NCBI GenBank assembly: GCA_025331565.1
Contig: JAFREQ010000014.1
Location: 13,814,001 to 13,878,000 of the forward strand
DNA: 64,000 bases
Direction of reading: 5' to 3'
DNA from: Holacanthus passer
Taxonomy: Eukaryota; Chordata; Actinopteri; Pomacanthidae
A program made the position numbers and the translations under genes. How positions within the stretch are numbered: the first letter of the stretch is position 1; each line of letters opens with the position of its first letter. Below are positions 21,901 through 29,765 of the stretch, piece after piece. The notes below the pieces were generated by a model. That model did not search any database. It worked only from the letters and a program-made list of their open reading frames with translations, and was not told where the DNA came from.

Positions 21901-23285
21901 TTGGGATTATTGATTAATAAAACAGATTTTCACTTGTTTCATAGTCATAATAAACATAAATTGACAGACTTTTTAAAAATAATGATTCTCATCTTCACCT
22001 AAATGCTGACACATGCCTTCATTTGAACGTGCTCTCACCTGTACTGAGGAGGTGGTATTCCCTTTGCATCGCAGGTCAGCGTTGCTTCTTCTTCTATGGA
22101 GTCAACAGGAATGAACAAGTCACCTGGCTCCATTCTCCATCTTGGACCATGGTACGATCCACTGTCCAGACAATCTGTCAGAGAAACAGTGACAGCCTGA
22201 GCACGACGTCAGAAAGAAAGTCTCATTTGATAGACTCTGGCCTCCAGAATCCCCCGTTCTTCTGGATGAGATAAGATGTTTGGGTGTAACGGGGAGGCTC
22301 TTTCAAAATGGGAGGTTGGACATTATTAAACATAGGAGATGACTCAACATGTTTCATATTATCTTGAGGCAAAGTGCAGATTCTACTAAACCAATAAACT
22401 TATCATCCACTAGAAATGTTACTTTATCAGCAGTTTAAAAACAAATGTATTTTCATGTGAAAGAAGAGGGTGTTTTTTTAACTATTCATTGGTAAATTGT
22501 TGTACATTACATGTCAAAAAAGTTTGCAATTTGTTGTAATTTTAGAGGAGCAATCCTTTCTCTCTGTCCTGAAGATATACACAATGAATGGAGCTGTGAC
22601 GATTAGCTGATTAATTGATTAATCACTTTTGATAATTTTGATAATGGATTAATCGTTTCAGCATTTTTTTCAGGCAAAAATGTCGAACATTTGCTGGATC
22701 CAGCTTCTTAAATTTCTTTGTCATTTCTGTTTCTGTTTTCAAGTTTTGGACTGTTGGTTGGACAAAAAGAGCAATTTCACTTTGGACTCTGGAAAATTGC
22801 GATGACCATTTTACAGATGATTAACCATGAAAACAATCAGCAGATCAATCAATAATAACAATATTAATTAGTTGCAGCTCTACTGATGAACATTAGTTAC
22901 AAATACATTTCTTTAAGTAATCTAGTCCTTTCTCTGTGCTGTGCATTGCTTGTCTTGTTCTACTATGTGCCAAAGAAAAGTATAAAAGGAAACAGGAAAC
23001 AACAGCAAGTGTCTCTCCATCAGGTTACGATCACAGAGTAGTGAGGAGGAAGATTGAGAGTCTTGTGTCTGTGTTGTGAATGGAAGTCAATACAGAGGAG
23101 TGCTCCTTTAAACCCGGGCCCGTCCTATCGTCTCTGACACTGACATGATTTTCGGCTCTTCAGCTATCATCCCGCGACTGTAAATGTCCAAACGTGAAAG
23201 AATCATTACTCATATGAAAAGGTGGATTACCTGCCAGACAGTCGATGATTGATAACAGTAGAAGCTGTTTCCATGGCAACGTCAT
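865..23285 (-). CDS. cntn6: Contactin-6-like neural adhesion protein, 5' part of gene (18 coding segments, 838 residues)
   Basis: This is a GPI-anchored neuronal Ig-superfamily adhesion protein of the outer plasma membrane. The spliced segments give a signal peptide (1-18), Ig1 (Cys 53/103), Ig2 (147/199), Ig3 (252/300), Ig4 (342/389), Ig5 (434/482), Ig6 (524/578), FN1 (about 598-697), FN2 (about 700-800) and the start of FN3 (803-838). All splice phases match, the summed length is 2514 nt and no stop interrupts it, so the gene looks intact. Family hallmarks include GNLYIAKVEPSDVGNYTC, GDLMIRNIQL, GGGGSRSELVITWE and PVPEELQNGE. I prefer contactin-6 over contactin-4 or -3 because remembered human CNTN6 shares ESLSAVA, VREGQGVVLLCG, IQTRTPF and RVLGYE with it, and because chl1 is next door. 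N-glycosylation sequons are at N68, N196, N471 and N766. FN3, FN4 and the GPI signal lie off the window past coordinate 1. The paralogue call is from memory, not from a database search. Confidence 0.9.
1493..1727 (-). CDS. cntn6: cntn6 coding segment 17: most of FN2
   Basis: The acceptor is cactctcag and the donor GATAG|GTAAGG, phase 0 to 1. It encodes residues 724-801. PVPEELQNGESFGYIIAF, YVYRNDSIAPFSPF and HVKVGTYNSKGQGPFSPV are typical contactin FN2 motifs. N766 is an N-D-S sequon. The intron to segment 18 (975-1492) holds a short A-tract and nothing else recognised. Confidence 0.94.
2361..2431 (-). CDS. cntn6: cntn6 coding segment 16: FN1-FN2 junction
   Basis: This is a 71-bp exon with acceptor ttgtgtag and donor TGGGAG|GTAAGT, phase 1 to 0. 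It encodes residues 701-723, PDAAPGDV followed by GGGGGSRSELVITWE. That glycine-rich block is one of the most conserved stretches in contactins. Confidence 0.93.
2594..2743 (-). CDS. cntn6: cntn6 coding segment 15: second half of FN1
   Basis: The acceptor is ttctccag and the donor ACGCAG|GTACAG, phase 1 to 1. It encodes residues 651-699. VPEIIDGNTLTATVV and LNAWVEYEFRVLAKNSVGVG end FN1 and match the family closely. The split Val continues into PDAAPGDV. Confidence 0.93.
2980..3141. repeat. Short hAT-like MITE in cntn6 intron
   Basis: This element of about 160 bp is bounded by inverted ends, CAGTGGTTCTCAAAC at the left and CTGAGAACCACTG at the right. The CAGTGGTTCTCA terminus is typical of hAT/Charlie-type non-autonomous elements. 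The 8-bp flanks (ACTCAGTC and GCTTAAGC) match only partly, as expected for an old insertion. It lies in the intron between segments 14 and 15. Confidence 0.75.
3411..3569 (-). CDS. cntn6: cntn6 coding segment 14: first half of FN1
   Basis: The acceptor is gggccag and the donor AACACAG|GTAGGC, phase 1 to 1. It encodes residues 598-649. GPPSPPDSV is the Ig6-FN1 hinge. STAQLAW, DNGSPITNYLIQTRTPF and VGWQRVNT are conserved FN1 strands. The acceptor has a weak pyrimidine tract, but the frame and homology are unambiguous. Confidence 0.92.
3570..7907. other. Large cntn6 intron (Ig6 to FN1)
   Basis: This 4.3-kb intron separates the Ig half from the fibronectin half of the protein. It holds one long composite repeat (5716-6462), a G-tract near 5470, a GA tract near 7390-7410, and AT-rich single-copy sequence. 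The stretch 4560-4760 has repeated AATTA, TTAAT and TAAT cores. No additional exon is evident. Confidence 0.6.
5716..6462 (+). repeat. Teleost dispersed DNA-transposon-like repeat with a nested insertion
   Basis: The left end, CTGTGGTGGAAAGTAACTAA, and the right end, GTATTTTTACCACTGG, are roughly inverted. The left end resembles an abundant fish family that I know from many genomes. Internal matches include 'ctactttattt', 'ttactccactatattt'-like text and 'gatactttaagtacactttgctga'. Between about 5945 and 6300 the family sequence is interrupted by unrelated text beginning 'ccaaacctttttggcttgtg', which looks like a second, nested repeat. Confidence 0.7.
7908..8025 (-). CDS. cntn6: cntn6 coding segment 13: second half of Ig6
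   Basis: The acceptor is cttggtag and the donor GAAAG|GTAAGA, phase 0 to 1. It encodes residues 558-596 plus a split Gly. AGDLMIRNIQL and HAGKYICVVDT carry C578. ESLSAVA near the end agrees with contactin-6 better than with contactin-4 (RLSAAA), as I recall those sequences. The 1374-bp intron before it (8026-9399) shows no element. Confidence 0.93.
9400..9569 (-). CDS. cntn6: cntn6 coding segment 12: first half of Ig6
   Basis: The acceptor is cctggggcag and the donor GGCGGG|GTGAGT, phase 1 to 0. It encodes residues 502-557. DPTRITQGPSDMEIIVG, ESIVLPCQV (C524) and GDGHFELVGG are diagnostic contactin Ig6 blocks. The 1238-bp intron before it (9570-10807) shows nothing recognisable. Confidence 0.93.
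10808..10935 (-). CDS. cntn6: cntn6 coding segment 11: second half of Ig5
   Basis: The acceptor is ctcccctatag and the donor TTACCG|GTAAGC, phase 2 to 1. It encodes residues 459-500. ITLSPDGTLRLANVSKSDAG is followed by YTCFARNRFG (C482). N471 is an N-V-S sequon. The 293-bp intron to segment 10 is plain. Confidence 0.92.
11229..11379 (-). CDS. cntn6: cntn6 coding segment 10: first half of Ig5
   Basis: The acceptor is tcccatcag and the donor GACAG|GTAGTG, phase 1 to 2. It encodes residues 409-457. SPPDFTGNVLRALLKAKAG corresponds to the 'APDFS.NP.KK' start of Ig5 in contactins. TVTLECKPQAYP has C434 and ILWKKGNLP has the core Trp. Confidence 0.9.
11867..11996 (-). CDS. cntn6: cntn6 coding segment 9: second half of Ig4
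   Basis: The acceptor is ttcttcacag and the donor TTTTAG|GTAGGA, phase 0 to 1. It encodes residues 365-407 plus a split Ala. DRIHVEDGVLSVS and SDAGMYQCVAENKHG (C389) match the family. The 1220-bp intron before it (11997-13216) is AT-rich with no recognised element. Confidence 0.92.
13217..13353 (-). CDS. cntn6: cntn6 coding segment 8: first half of Ig4
   Basis: The acceptor is gttccctcag and the donor TCAGAG|GTAAAT, phase 1 to 0. It encodes residues 320-364. KPQWIQAMKDTALAIEERL and DWECRANGKPKPSYTWLKNG are the contactin Ig4 signature (C342). The 1256-bp intron 5' to it (13354-14609) contains a fish repeat fragment. Confidence 0.93.
14133..14510 (+). repeat. Fragment of a common fish interspersed repeat
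   Basis: Recognisable blocks in order are 'aattccaaaaagttgtgac', 'aataaaacagaatgtgata', 'tctgaatttgatggcag', 'aacacgtttcaaacaggttg', 'gggacaggagcaacaaaag' and 'catgattgggtatgaaagg'. These belong to a widespread teleost repeat whose full copies continue further 3'. This copy is truncated. It sits in the intron between Ig3 and Ig4. I do not assign a superfamily. Confidence 0.7.
14610..14794 (-). CDS. cntn6: cntn6 coding segment 7: remainder of Ig3
   Basis: The acceptor is ctcctccag and the donor CTATG|GTACTA, phase 2 to 1. It encodes residues 258-318. PVPEITWKRANG carries the C-strand Trp and DDTGGYECVAEN carries C300. GRLAFY with the split Ala leads into Ig4 (KPQWIQ). The donor GTACTA departs from GTRAGT at +4 and beyond. 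Confidence 0.92.
15147..15249 (-). CDS. cntn6: cntn6 coding segment 6: start of Ig3
   Basis: The acceptor is cttcatag and the donor GGGAA|GTAAGC, phase 1 to 2. It encodes residues 224-256. VMGEYEPKIEVNFPDN and AAKGSTVTLECFALG are near-invariant in the contactin 3/4/6 group (C252). The 870-bp intron between segments 5 and 6 (15250-16119) shows no recognisable element. Confidence 0.92.
16120..16323 (-). CDS. cntn6: cntn6 coding segment 5: second half of Ig2
   Basis: The acceptor is tcttccag and the donor GATG|GTAAGA, phase 1 to 1. It encodes residues 156-222. LTYAWVFNEYP, RRFVSQQTGNLYIAKVEP and SDVGNYTC are strongly conserved contactin Ig2 motifs (C199). The segment ends SLILRTD and joins GVMGEYEP in segment 6. 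The intron from this segment to segment 4 is 159 bp. Confidence 0.93.
16483..16578 (-). CDS. cntn6: cntn6 coding segment 4: Ig1-Ig2 linker and first half of Ig2
   Basis: The acceptor is tccctcag and the donor GGAG|GTAAAC, phase 1 in and phase 1 out. It encodes residues 124-154. The linker LDHFKVHTRSAVSV is followed by REGQGVVLLCG with C147. This matches the family's 'TRS.VSVREGQGVVLLCG' block. The segment has no Met and is shorter than 100 bp. Confidence 0.88.
16579..18811. other. cntn6 intron between Ig1 and Ig2
   Basis: This is 2.2 kb of AT-rich sequence. A 501-bp plus-strand open frame (17139-17639, 166 codons) has no family features and low-complexity composition, so I read it as chance. 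No other element is recognised. Confidence 0.5.
18812..18987 (-). CDS. cntn6: cntn6 coding segment 3: second half of Ig1
   Basis: The acceptor is ccctcacag and the donor GCCT|GTAAG. The segment goes from phase 2 to phase 1 and encodes residues 65-122 plus a split Tyr. DVGMYQCMAYNTVG carries the second Ig1 cysteine (C103). ILSRRASLQFA matches the contactin-6 style end of Ig1. Residues 78-81 are four consecutive arginines (LDRRRRLSGG), discussed under findings. The 3051-bp intron that follows in genomic order (18988-22038) is described separately. Confidence 0.9.
19600..19685 (+). repeat. LINE-like 3' tail remnant
   Basis: The segment 'tgctgctgtggctatccca' followed by 'ttttccccacagggatcatt' and 'aaagtttaatc' resembles the common fish LINE 3' end ('aatttcccc..gggatcaataaag'). 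Only the tail is seen, so the family is not assignable. Confidence 0.4.
20720..20860 (+). repeat. Fish dispersed repeat fragment
   Basis: The blocks 'gaagactctcagtcattcag', 'ggttgaatctaggacaactg', 'gacttggttgaag' and 'aggcttcttcag' match a repeat I know from many teleost loci. It is short and degraded, and intronic in cntn6. Confidence 0.55.
22039..22174 (-). CDS. cntn6: cntn6 coding segment 2: N-terminus of mature protein and first half of Ig1
   Basis: The segment enters in phase 1 after ctgacag and leaves in phase 2 at TACAG|GTGAG. It encodes residues 19-64. GPRWRMEPGDLFIPVD corresponds to the family pattern 'GP.F..EP.D..FP.D' at the start of Ig1. TLTCDAKGIPPPQYR contains the first Ig1 cysteine (C53) and joins WSLNG in the next segment to form the C-strand tryptophan. 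Confidence 0.85.
22591..22882 (+). repeat. Teleost GAGCTG...CAGCTC repeat, copy A
   Basis: The inverted ends are GAGCTGTGAC and GTTGCAGCTC. Inside are 'gattaattgattaatcac', 'gataatggattaatcg', 'ccagcttcttaaat', 'ttttggactgttgg' and 'aatattaattagttgcagct'. This is an abundant non-autonomous repeat of fish genomes, rich in ATTAAT/TAATCG motifs. It is in the first mapped cntn6 intron, and further copies occur in the intergenic region. Confidence 0.75.
23231..23285 (-). CDS. cntn6: cntn6 coding segment 1: start codon and signal peptide
   Basis: The minus strand reads MTLPWKQLLLLSIIDCLA and then one G before the donor CAG|GTAATC, so the segment ends in phase 1. The peptide has a short charged N-terminus, a leucine-rich core and a small-residue end, as in a cleaved signal peptide. 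It resembles contactin leaders (MRL-W-L...LA). The ATG at 23285-23283 has A at -3 (aagATGa), a good Kozak context. The split codon completes as Asp with segment 2. The segment is far too short to be found by ORF length. The 5' end of this exon is not resolved; a pyrimidine-rich stretch ending in AG lies directly before the ATG. The 1056-bp intron that follows (22175-23230) carries a dispersed repeat. Confidence 0.82.
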
Positions 23286-24260
23286 CTTTGGCAGCCAAGG
23301 GCAAATGAGACTTTCATCCAATAAGCTTTGAAATGGCACGCGTGTTTTCCGAGAGAGGGGAGCTTGACCTGCTGGAGCGAGAATTTAGTCGTAAAACACA
23401 AAACTTTTTATCTCTTTGTCAACATTCAGTTTTTTAATCATCTATCAGAGAAGACAAGTGCAAGTTTTAGTAGCAAAAACATGATCATGATAAAACTGCA
23501 TGTGGAGTTTGGTGCAGGATGTGTCACATTTCTTCTGTCCATTCTCACATTTCTAATCAGTGAAGATCCCGGCAGTGTCACTTTGTGGCCCGTGGTTTGG
23601 CCGACTTGCACCCAGAGATGTCTGAGGGTGATACCAGAGGCATATGGGAGGGAGCCCATGCCAATCTATTAGGGGAGCGACCAACGCCTAAGCTCATCCT
23701 TCACTTGGACGGATTCACTCTGGCTGCCCGAGGAGCCTGGGACCTGGGAATTGGGTGCCATCCAATCAATTAGATTCACCCACAGCAGCATGTGTCTCCC
23801 CACATGCTGGGGTGAATCAAGACAGCCTGATGAGGAAGCCATTCCACCCAGGTCCATAATCAAGGGCAAGTGTCTATCTGCTCGTAGCATGTGTTGCAAA
23901 TTGCAATGCACCCACTTCTTGCAGGAGGAGACTGAGCGAGTAATGATGCAATTATGAAATGTCAAACATACACACAGCGGAGAACAGGGGATAACACGGC
24001 AGTTAAGAGAGCAGTCACACATACATACACATGTTCGGAGTACGTACAGACCCGTGGACGTCGGTGTGCACCTGAACGAGAACACACACATGAACAAGCA
24101 TGCGTGCGCACACGGAAATGCACACGAAACACAAATTTCCTCAAGAGGTGTTCAAGATATAGTAAGGGCAGAGAGAGATAATAACACCAATCTGCTAAAT
24201 GTCACACAACCCACACACACCCACACACTCGCAGTGTACAACACATATAACACCCTGCCT

Positions 24261-24261
<1 letters not shown>

Positions 24262-24297
<36 letters not shown>
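24262..24297. repeat. (CA)18 microsatellite
   Basis: A perfect CA array of 36 bp in a CA-rich neighbourhood. Confidence 0.95.
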
Positions 24298-24299
<2 letters not shown>

Positions 24300-25272
24300 C
24301 TTTCCATTTAGAAGACATAAGCCGTGATGTGCGGCTCATTTGTGGCCTAATCCCGGGGCGAGCCCGGTTCAGAACGCTTCTCATGGAGGGTCTAATTGTT
24401 TGTCAGCTGCCTGGATGTCAAATCAGACACGTGGGGTCTCAGCCAGGATTTTCCTCCCTACCTTTCATGTGTGCTTGGTCCTTTTTCTCCCCCCCCTAAA
24501 GTCTTCAAAATTGGATTGGTACGCTTCCTCTCCAGAAGAATCCTGCATGCCATACCTCAGTGATAGGCCCACAGTGTGCAAACTGCTGGCACCTCAGGAC
24601 TGAGGATTGGTGTGTGGAGGGTACAGCGGGTATTACACTACTGTCGACTTTGCATGTTATGGTTTGTATTCGTAATGGGGTTTTGTCAGGGATGGCACCA
24701 TCTAACAGCTGATGCAATGTGTTCCTTTTTTTTAACGCAGGTCTAATAAATCATTTATAAATGCAAAACACTGAGAATTTTGTCAGTGACATTACACAGA
24801 GCAGACCAGTCAGTGATTCACATGTACGTACTGTATAAGACACATGCACACAGGAACAGACACAGACACGACAAGCAGAAGCACATAGGTACCCACCCAC
24901 ATGCACACACACAGACAGTCACACACACCTTCTGAGCTTGCACTCGTTGATAATGGTACTAACGATGATGGTGATAAAAGGTGGAGAGAAAGCTTTGCGG
25001 GGTGAATCACTCTCAATCGAGGAGGGTACCTTCCTGTAACAACACACCACTGGGTTAACTGACACGAAAAAATAATGTATAATCATGATATCCACCACCT
25101 CCATCACACTCCGCCTGCATCCAAGTAACACGCTGGTTCAACAAATAGCCCAGCTGGCAGAGTGGGAGTGTACTTACTTTGAAGGCCTGAGCTGCATTCG
25201 TCACAGATATTCCAGCTGACATTGTGGCATACCAGTATGCAATTACCTGGTGAATGGTACAGGGTAGAATCG

Positions 25273-25273
<1 letters not shown>

Positions 25274-25307
<34 letters not shown>
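25274..25307. repeat. (TG)17 microsatellite
   Basis: A perfect TG array of 34 bp, followed by CGTGC. Confidence 0.95.
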
Positions 25308-25311
<4 letters not shown>

Positions 25312-25936
25312 CACATTTAGCACTAACTGTATCTCAGGAGGCATAAAAGCAGTCATTGCCTTGACAGTTCTCAAGGTTTGCAGAGTGTTTTTTTTTTTAA
25401 TTTTTTACCTTTCAAGACCTTTGAAAGAGGTTCCTTCAGAACGCTTGTGCACATTTATGTTTTCTTTTTGATCAGCCAGCACCACTCATGCAAGTCCACC
25501 CAAGGCTGATTTAGCTCTAAATTGTGTTGGCCTGCAGCAACACATTTCAAAGGATGTGAGGTGAAGTGAAACCAGGCTGCAGTGTGGCACCACACCAGGT
25601 AGCACTTATGGGAGTCATGCAACAGCATCTCTACACCAGTTTGACAAAGAAAAGCAGGGATGAACCACAGACTCTTTATTTAAATAGAGAGAAAAAAAAT
25701 GGAAGTGCTTGTGTCTGCATGCATGCACCTCCAAATCCAACTCAGTGTGCAGGAATTGGCTGCAGCTGGGAGGGCACCTCATGTTACCTCAAATCATTAT
25801 TATCAAATGCATGCATTAGGAGCTGATCTGGATATTGGGCAAGGCAGGCCTGTAAATATTTCAGCATATAAATATCACAGTGTGAATAATTCACATTTCC
25901 ATATTTGTGCACCATCACATTTGAGGTTGTGCGCTT

Positions 25937-25952
25937 TGTGTGTGTGTGTGTG
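25937..25952. repeat. (TG)8 microsatellite
   Basis: A short perfect TG array. Confidence 0.85.
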
Positions 25953-26165
25953 TCTCACCTCTTATCTTGAAATATCTTGAGAGCAGCAGGATCCAAATTC
26001 AGCCCCGGCGGATAAAGCGACACACTGATCCTCCATGGACACCTTGTTGGGAAAAATTTCGGTCACAATCGCAAGGTCGTTCATACAGGTGAGAGAAATG
26101 GAGCCGCTGGTCAGTCGGAATGAAGCGCAGGACTCACACACACACGCGTTTCATATGCAACCTCC

Positions 26166-26240
26166 AAAAAAAAAAAAAAAGAACACACACACGCACACAC
26201 ACACACACATGCACACACACACACACACACACACGCACAC
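26166..26240. repeat. A15 tract plus interrupted (CA)n
   Basis: A run of A followed by CA dinucleotides with interspersed CG and TG steps over about 58 bp. Confidence 0.92.
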
Positions 26241-26350
26241 AACACCCACGTTGTTTACTGTGCTGAATCACATTTGAAACATCCCCAGTCAGGAGGCTCG
26301 ACTCTTGTTTACGCGCAAATCCAACAACGCCTAGATCTGAAATTGGGCTT

Positions 26351-26368
26351 GAAGAAGAAGAAGAAGAA
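26351..26368. repeat. (GAA)6 microsatellite
   Basis: A GAA array followed by an A-rich and GGAGGA purine stretch. Confidence 0.85.
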
Positions 26369-26439
26369 AAAAAAGGAGGAGGGTGCTGGTGGTGGGGGGG
26401 AATCTTGCAGAGATGATTTATGATGCGCATCAAGTCGAT

Positions 26440-26640
26440 GAAGAAGAAGTGCACGGAGGAGAGGAGGCGATGGAGCAGCCTCCACCAGCAGCTCTGCGAG
26501 GGGAAGGTGCAGGAGGGAGGAAGGCGAGACGCACCTGGAGGAGAACCGCACCCCCCTGCGGCAGACTGCAGTACTGCACGAGCTGAGAGCAGTTCAGCAA
26601 GAGAAGATGGTCCTTTTTAAAAATACATTTCTCCCCGAGG
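26440..26640 (-). promoter_or_regulatory. cntn6: Candidate cntn6 promoter and 5' noncoding exon
   Basis: This is one of the most GC-rich, CpG-containing stretches upstream of the cntn6 start. On the minus strand, a TTTTTAAAAAGG TATA-like element (about 26613-26624) is followed within about 100 bp by a GC-rich segment ending in a good donor, CTCCAG|GTGCGT, so an exon would end at 26535. That arrangement suits a noncoding first exon spliced to the signal-peptide exon at 23.3 kb. It is inference only. Confidence 0.3.
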
Positions 26641-26689
26641 TTTAGACATAAAAGATTGTAGATGCAGAAATCTTTGTGAGGCTCGTGTG

Positions 26690-26945
26690 CATGATTTCAT
26701 TTCATTCACAACGCAATATCTCATTTTATCTTATCTTAATTCAATGTCCTGTCTATAGCCTATATGTTCACATATTTCATATATTTCTCTTGTAAAGTTG
26801 TTAATACTCTTACATTTCTTTGAGAAAAATTGTTAATACCATTTAGGCCTTTCTTTTTTATATTGCTTAATACTAATTATCTACTCTACCCTCTTTGCTG
26901 CTGAACACTGAATTTCTCCATTGTGGGACAAATAAAGGAAAATCT
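26690..26945 (+). repeat. LINE-like 3' end
   Basis: The sequence ends 'tgctgctgaacactgaattt', 'ctccattgtgggacaaataa' and 'aggaaaatcttatg', with an upstream TTATCTTATC stretch. That is the typical tail of fish non-LTR elements. No reverse-transcriptase reading frame remains. Confidence 0.55.
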
Positions 26946-29746
26946 TATGATTACAAAGTGATGTCTGCGTCCAAGATCAGCAGAACATTATTTCAATTCT
27001 AGTCCAGATCACGAAGCGCAGCTCAAAATTAAACTACAATTGCTACTGAATCACAGGAAATCAGTGTTAAATTCAGTGCAAGTCTGCAGAGAAGCTGAAA
27101 TATTAAAGCAATATTTGCAAAATGCAATGCAAATGAGCTTTTCGAGGCATCCAAGGTTCCTGAAGTAGAATGGCTTGGATGACTTGAATCATCAGCACAA
27201 AATATGAACAACAGCATTAGAGGATATCTGGTTCTTTTATTGAAGAGTAAAATGTAAATTGCTGTGCACATAAAAGCATAAAAAGTCAACTAGAAGAAAT
27301 GTTCAATCACTCCTGACCTTGGTTAAAGCAAAAGAGCTTTATAGAATCAGGTAAAAAAGATCCCTGTGTTTCTATGTTGATGAACATAGAAGATGTCACC
27401 CAACCTGTTTTCTCTAATGGCCTTTTACTGTGAGCGATGGGGTTCTACACGAATACACACTTTTCTGCCAAGGTTAGAACAGTTTTGGTTATTTTTCATG
27501 AGAGATTTCTGACTGTGCAGCTTAATTTGTGATCTTCTCACAGGTTTGAAAGCTACGAGGTTCAGTCTGTTCTGTGCACAGATCAGGATTTAACAACAAT
27601 CACAATGTGATGCCCTTAAAGAAGCAGACAAGCTGAGCTTTTGAGTGTTACATTTTTTTCTTTAATTCAACTTTATCTTTATTTTATGACTAGTATTTAA
27701 TATTATTATTATTATATTATTATTAGAGACATAACTGAGACTTGAAGCCACACTTTCAGTCTTGCATCAGGCTTTTGGAAAAACTGAGTTGCTGGTGTTT
27801 TCTGTCTATCTTTCCATTTTGGCATAGGAAACAAAACCCACCTGCTTGGACCTCTAAAGCTCACTAATTAACATTTAATATCTTCTTTGTTTAATCCATA
27901 CAAGTGGTGGTGCATTTCCTGGCCAGGTGAGGTGACCGGAGTCTTGATGTCACCACAAGGTTTCCATTCTCAAACAGCAACTTGTGTTCATCAGTGAGCT
28001 TTTGTGGTGGGGGCAGTCAGTTTTTATTTCCTCTGGATGGAGCCAGACTAGCTACTATTTCACCCTGATTTCAGTTGGCTGCTGGCTCCGGCTTCACATA
28101 ATGGAAAGATATGAAAGTGGTAAAATCTTGTCATCTAACTCCTGGCAAAAAAAAAAAAGCCAATAAGCTTATTTCCCAAATTGCCAAAATGCCAAATTAT
28201 TAAACTATTCTTTTAACAGCAATCAAAAGCTGTTTCTTAGCATTTGATGTCTTATATCAGGAAAAGCATAGGTAATGTATTTAATGAAGTTTTATTATTA
28301 TAATTATTATTTTAAAGCAGCTCAAAGATATTTCTGACCACTGGGGGCATGATGTCTCCAAAACTAACTATAAAAATGAGACCAGGTCGCTTTGCTTTCT
28401 TCGCCAGTCACTTGTTTACTTCCAGCAAGCCTTCATTTTCCAGTAGACAGGCAGCATAAAATCAGCCTGTGTGAGCTTATGAGCGAGGAGTGGCTGCCAG
28501 TTATAATATGTGGGGTCAGCGAGAGCCATCGGGACTCAAGTATACATGTACCAGAAAACCAATATAATGAGCTGCAAGTGGCTGAAAACATGGAGCTCCA
28601 GAGAGGGGTGTTTTAAAATTACTCAAAAATGTGTGAGTGCGGCTTCGTCTTTGTGTGCAAGTGGGGCACGCACGGGGGCTGAGTGACATCACTCCAACTG
28701 GTTGCGATTGGAGAAGAGTGAAGTGTTGTGGGTACATCTGAACCTGTTTTCCACTCGCTGCACAAAAAAATGCACCTGGTAGTTATGGAAATGTAATGAA
28801 GCAGGTCCCCACGGTTAAAACACAAACACGAACTGAGTGCGTTATTGATGATATCAATATTGGTGACATACATGTGGTCCTTCTCATCGAGTATTTGGCA
28901 TGTCACAGCAGGGAATATAGATATATAGATATTGTATATATAGGAAAATGCAGACGTAAATAATAGAACAAACCTGAATTTTATTCAGCCGCTTCAGTTT
29001 TCAGGATTATTGAATAGAACAAATCCACTGCTGATGTTATTAGTAACACCTGTGCTTTTCTAAACTATGAAGTCCCAATGTCAAACTGTGAAAAATCCCT
29101 GGTAATTATTGTCATTACCAGGCTATTTAGCAACAGGAATGAGATTGGAATATTACTGATCGACATTTTACCTGAAACAGTCAATATTTGCTGCATTATT
29201 TACTTGACTTTATCGTTTACTTTTACTGATTTACTTAATGTTGGTTCTGTTTCTATATATTGTAATTCTGAAAGTGCTGCTCCTGTCGACTCTTCATAAA
29301 CAGTACATCAGCTATTGCATATCTGTCCGCCCTGGGATTCTTCCTCTGTTACTCTTCCTGACGTTTTATTTTCATCCTCATTTAAGTTGTTTCCCCCCCA
29401 TTTATCTGAATTGACTGTCTGAGGATAAATAGAGTGATATATGTTGCACAGACTGCAAAGCTCTCGGAAACAAAAAGAAGAAAATTTACTTCACTTGACT
29501 ATAATTCAAAACCGCCTTTGCCAACTGGAATTGGAAATGATTGAAACTGGGTTGCTGTTCGTACCGAGTTGCAGAAGGCTGACGTTTCAGTTTTTGATAA
29601 GCATCCGCTGACGGCATTAGTTCATGGTGAAAGGATGTATTTCCTGTGACAGGGCTGGAAAGAAACTGCTTTCTCTTCCAACTCTTTCTTTATCCACGCC
29701 GCCTCACGTACACAATTGCCCCTCATTACTCTGTGTCTTTCTTTTT

Positions 29747-29765
29747 CTGTCTGTCTGTCTGTCTC
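29747..29765. repeat. (CTGT)n microsatellite
   Basis: About four and a half copies of CTGT inside a pyrimidine-rich stretch. Confidence 0.8.

Larger units (their letters stand above)
18988..22038. other. cntn6 intron inside Ig1
   Basis: This 3.05-kb intron holds two weak repeat traces (about 19600-19685 and 20720-20860), a T-tract at about 20950-20966 and T/A tracts near 21345-21362. The rest appears unique. Confidence 0.5.
23286..26280. other. Upstream of cntn6 start codon: 5' UTR/intron candidate region with microsatellites
   Basis: No coding exon is recognised. The content is unique sequence of moderate GC at 23560-23990, then CA/TG-rich sequence from 24000 onward with several pure dinucleotide arrays. 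If the first cntn6 exon is at about 26.5 kb, this is an intron. Confidence 0.45.

Noticed and set aside
22979..22988. TATAAAAGG on the plus strand in the first mapped cntn6 intron
   Set aside because: It points away from cntn6 and no exon or ORF follows on that strand. A likely chance motif.
23438..23659. Minus-strand ORF ending in hydrophobic MIMFLLLKLALVFSD, considered as the contactin signal exon
   Set aside because: It lacks a donor in phase 1 at the right place. The exon at 23231-23285 fits both phase and family sequence.
26035..26454. Open frames running through the CA, A and GAA tracts
   Set aside because: They are created by microsatellites that lack stop codons. Not genes.
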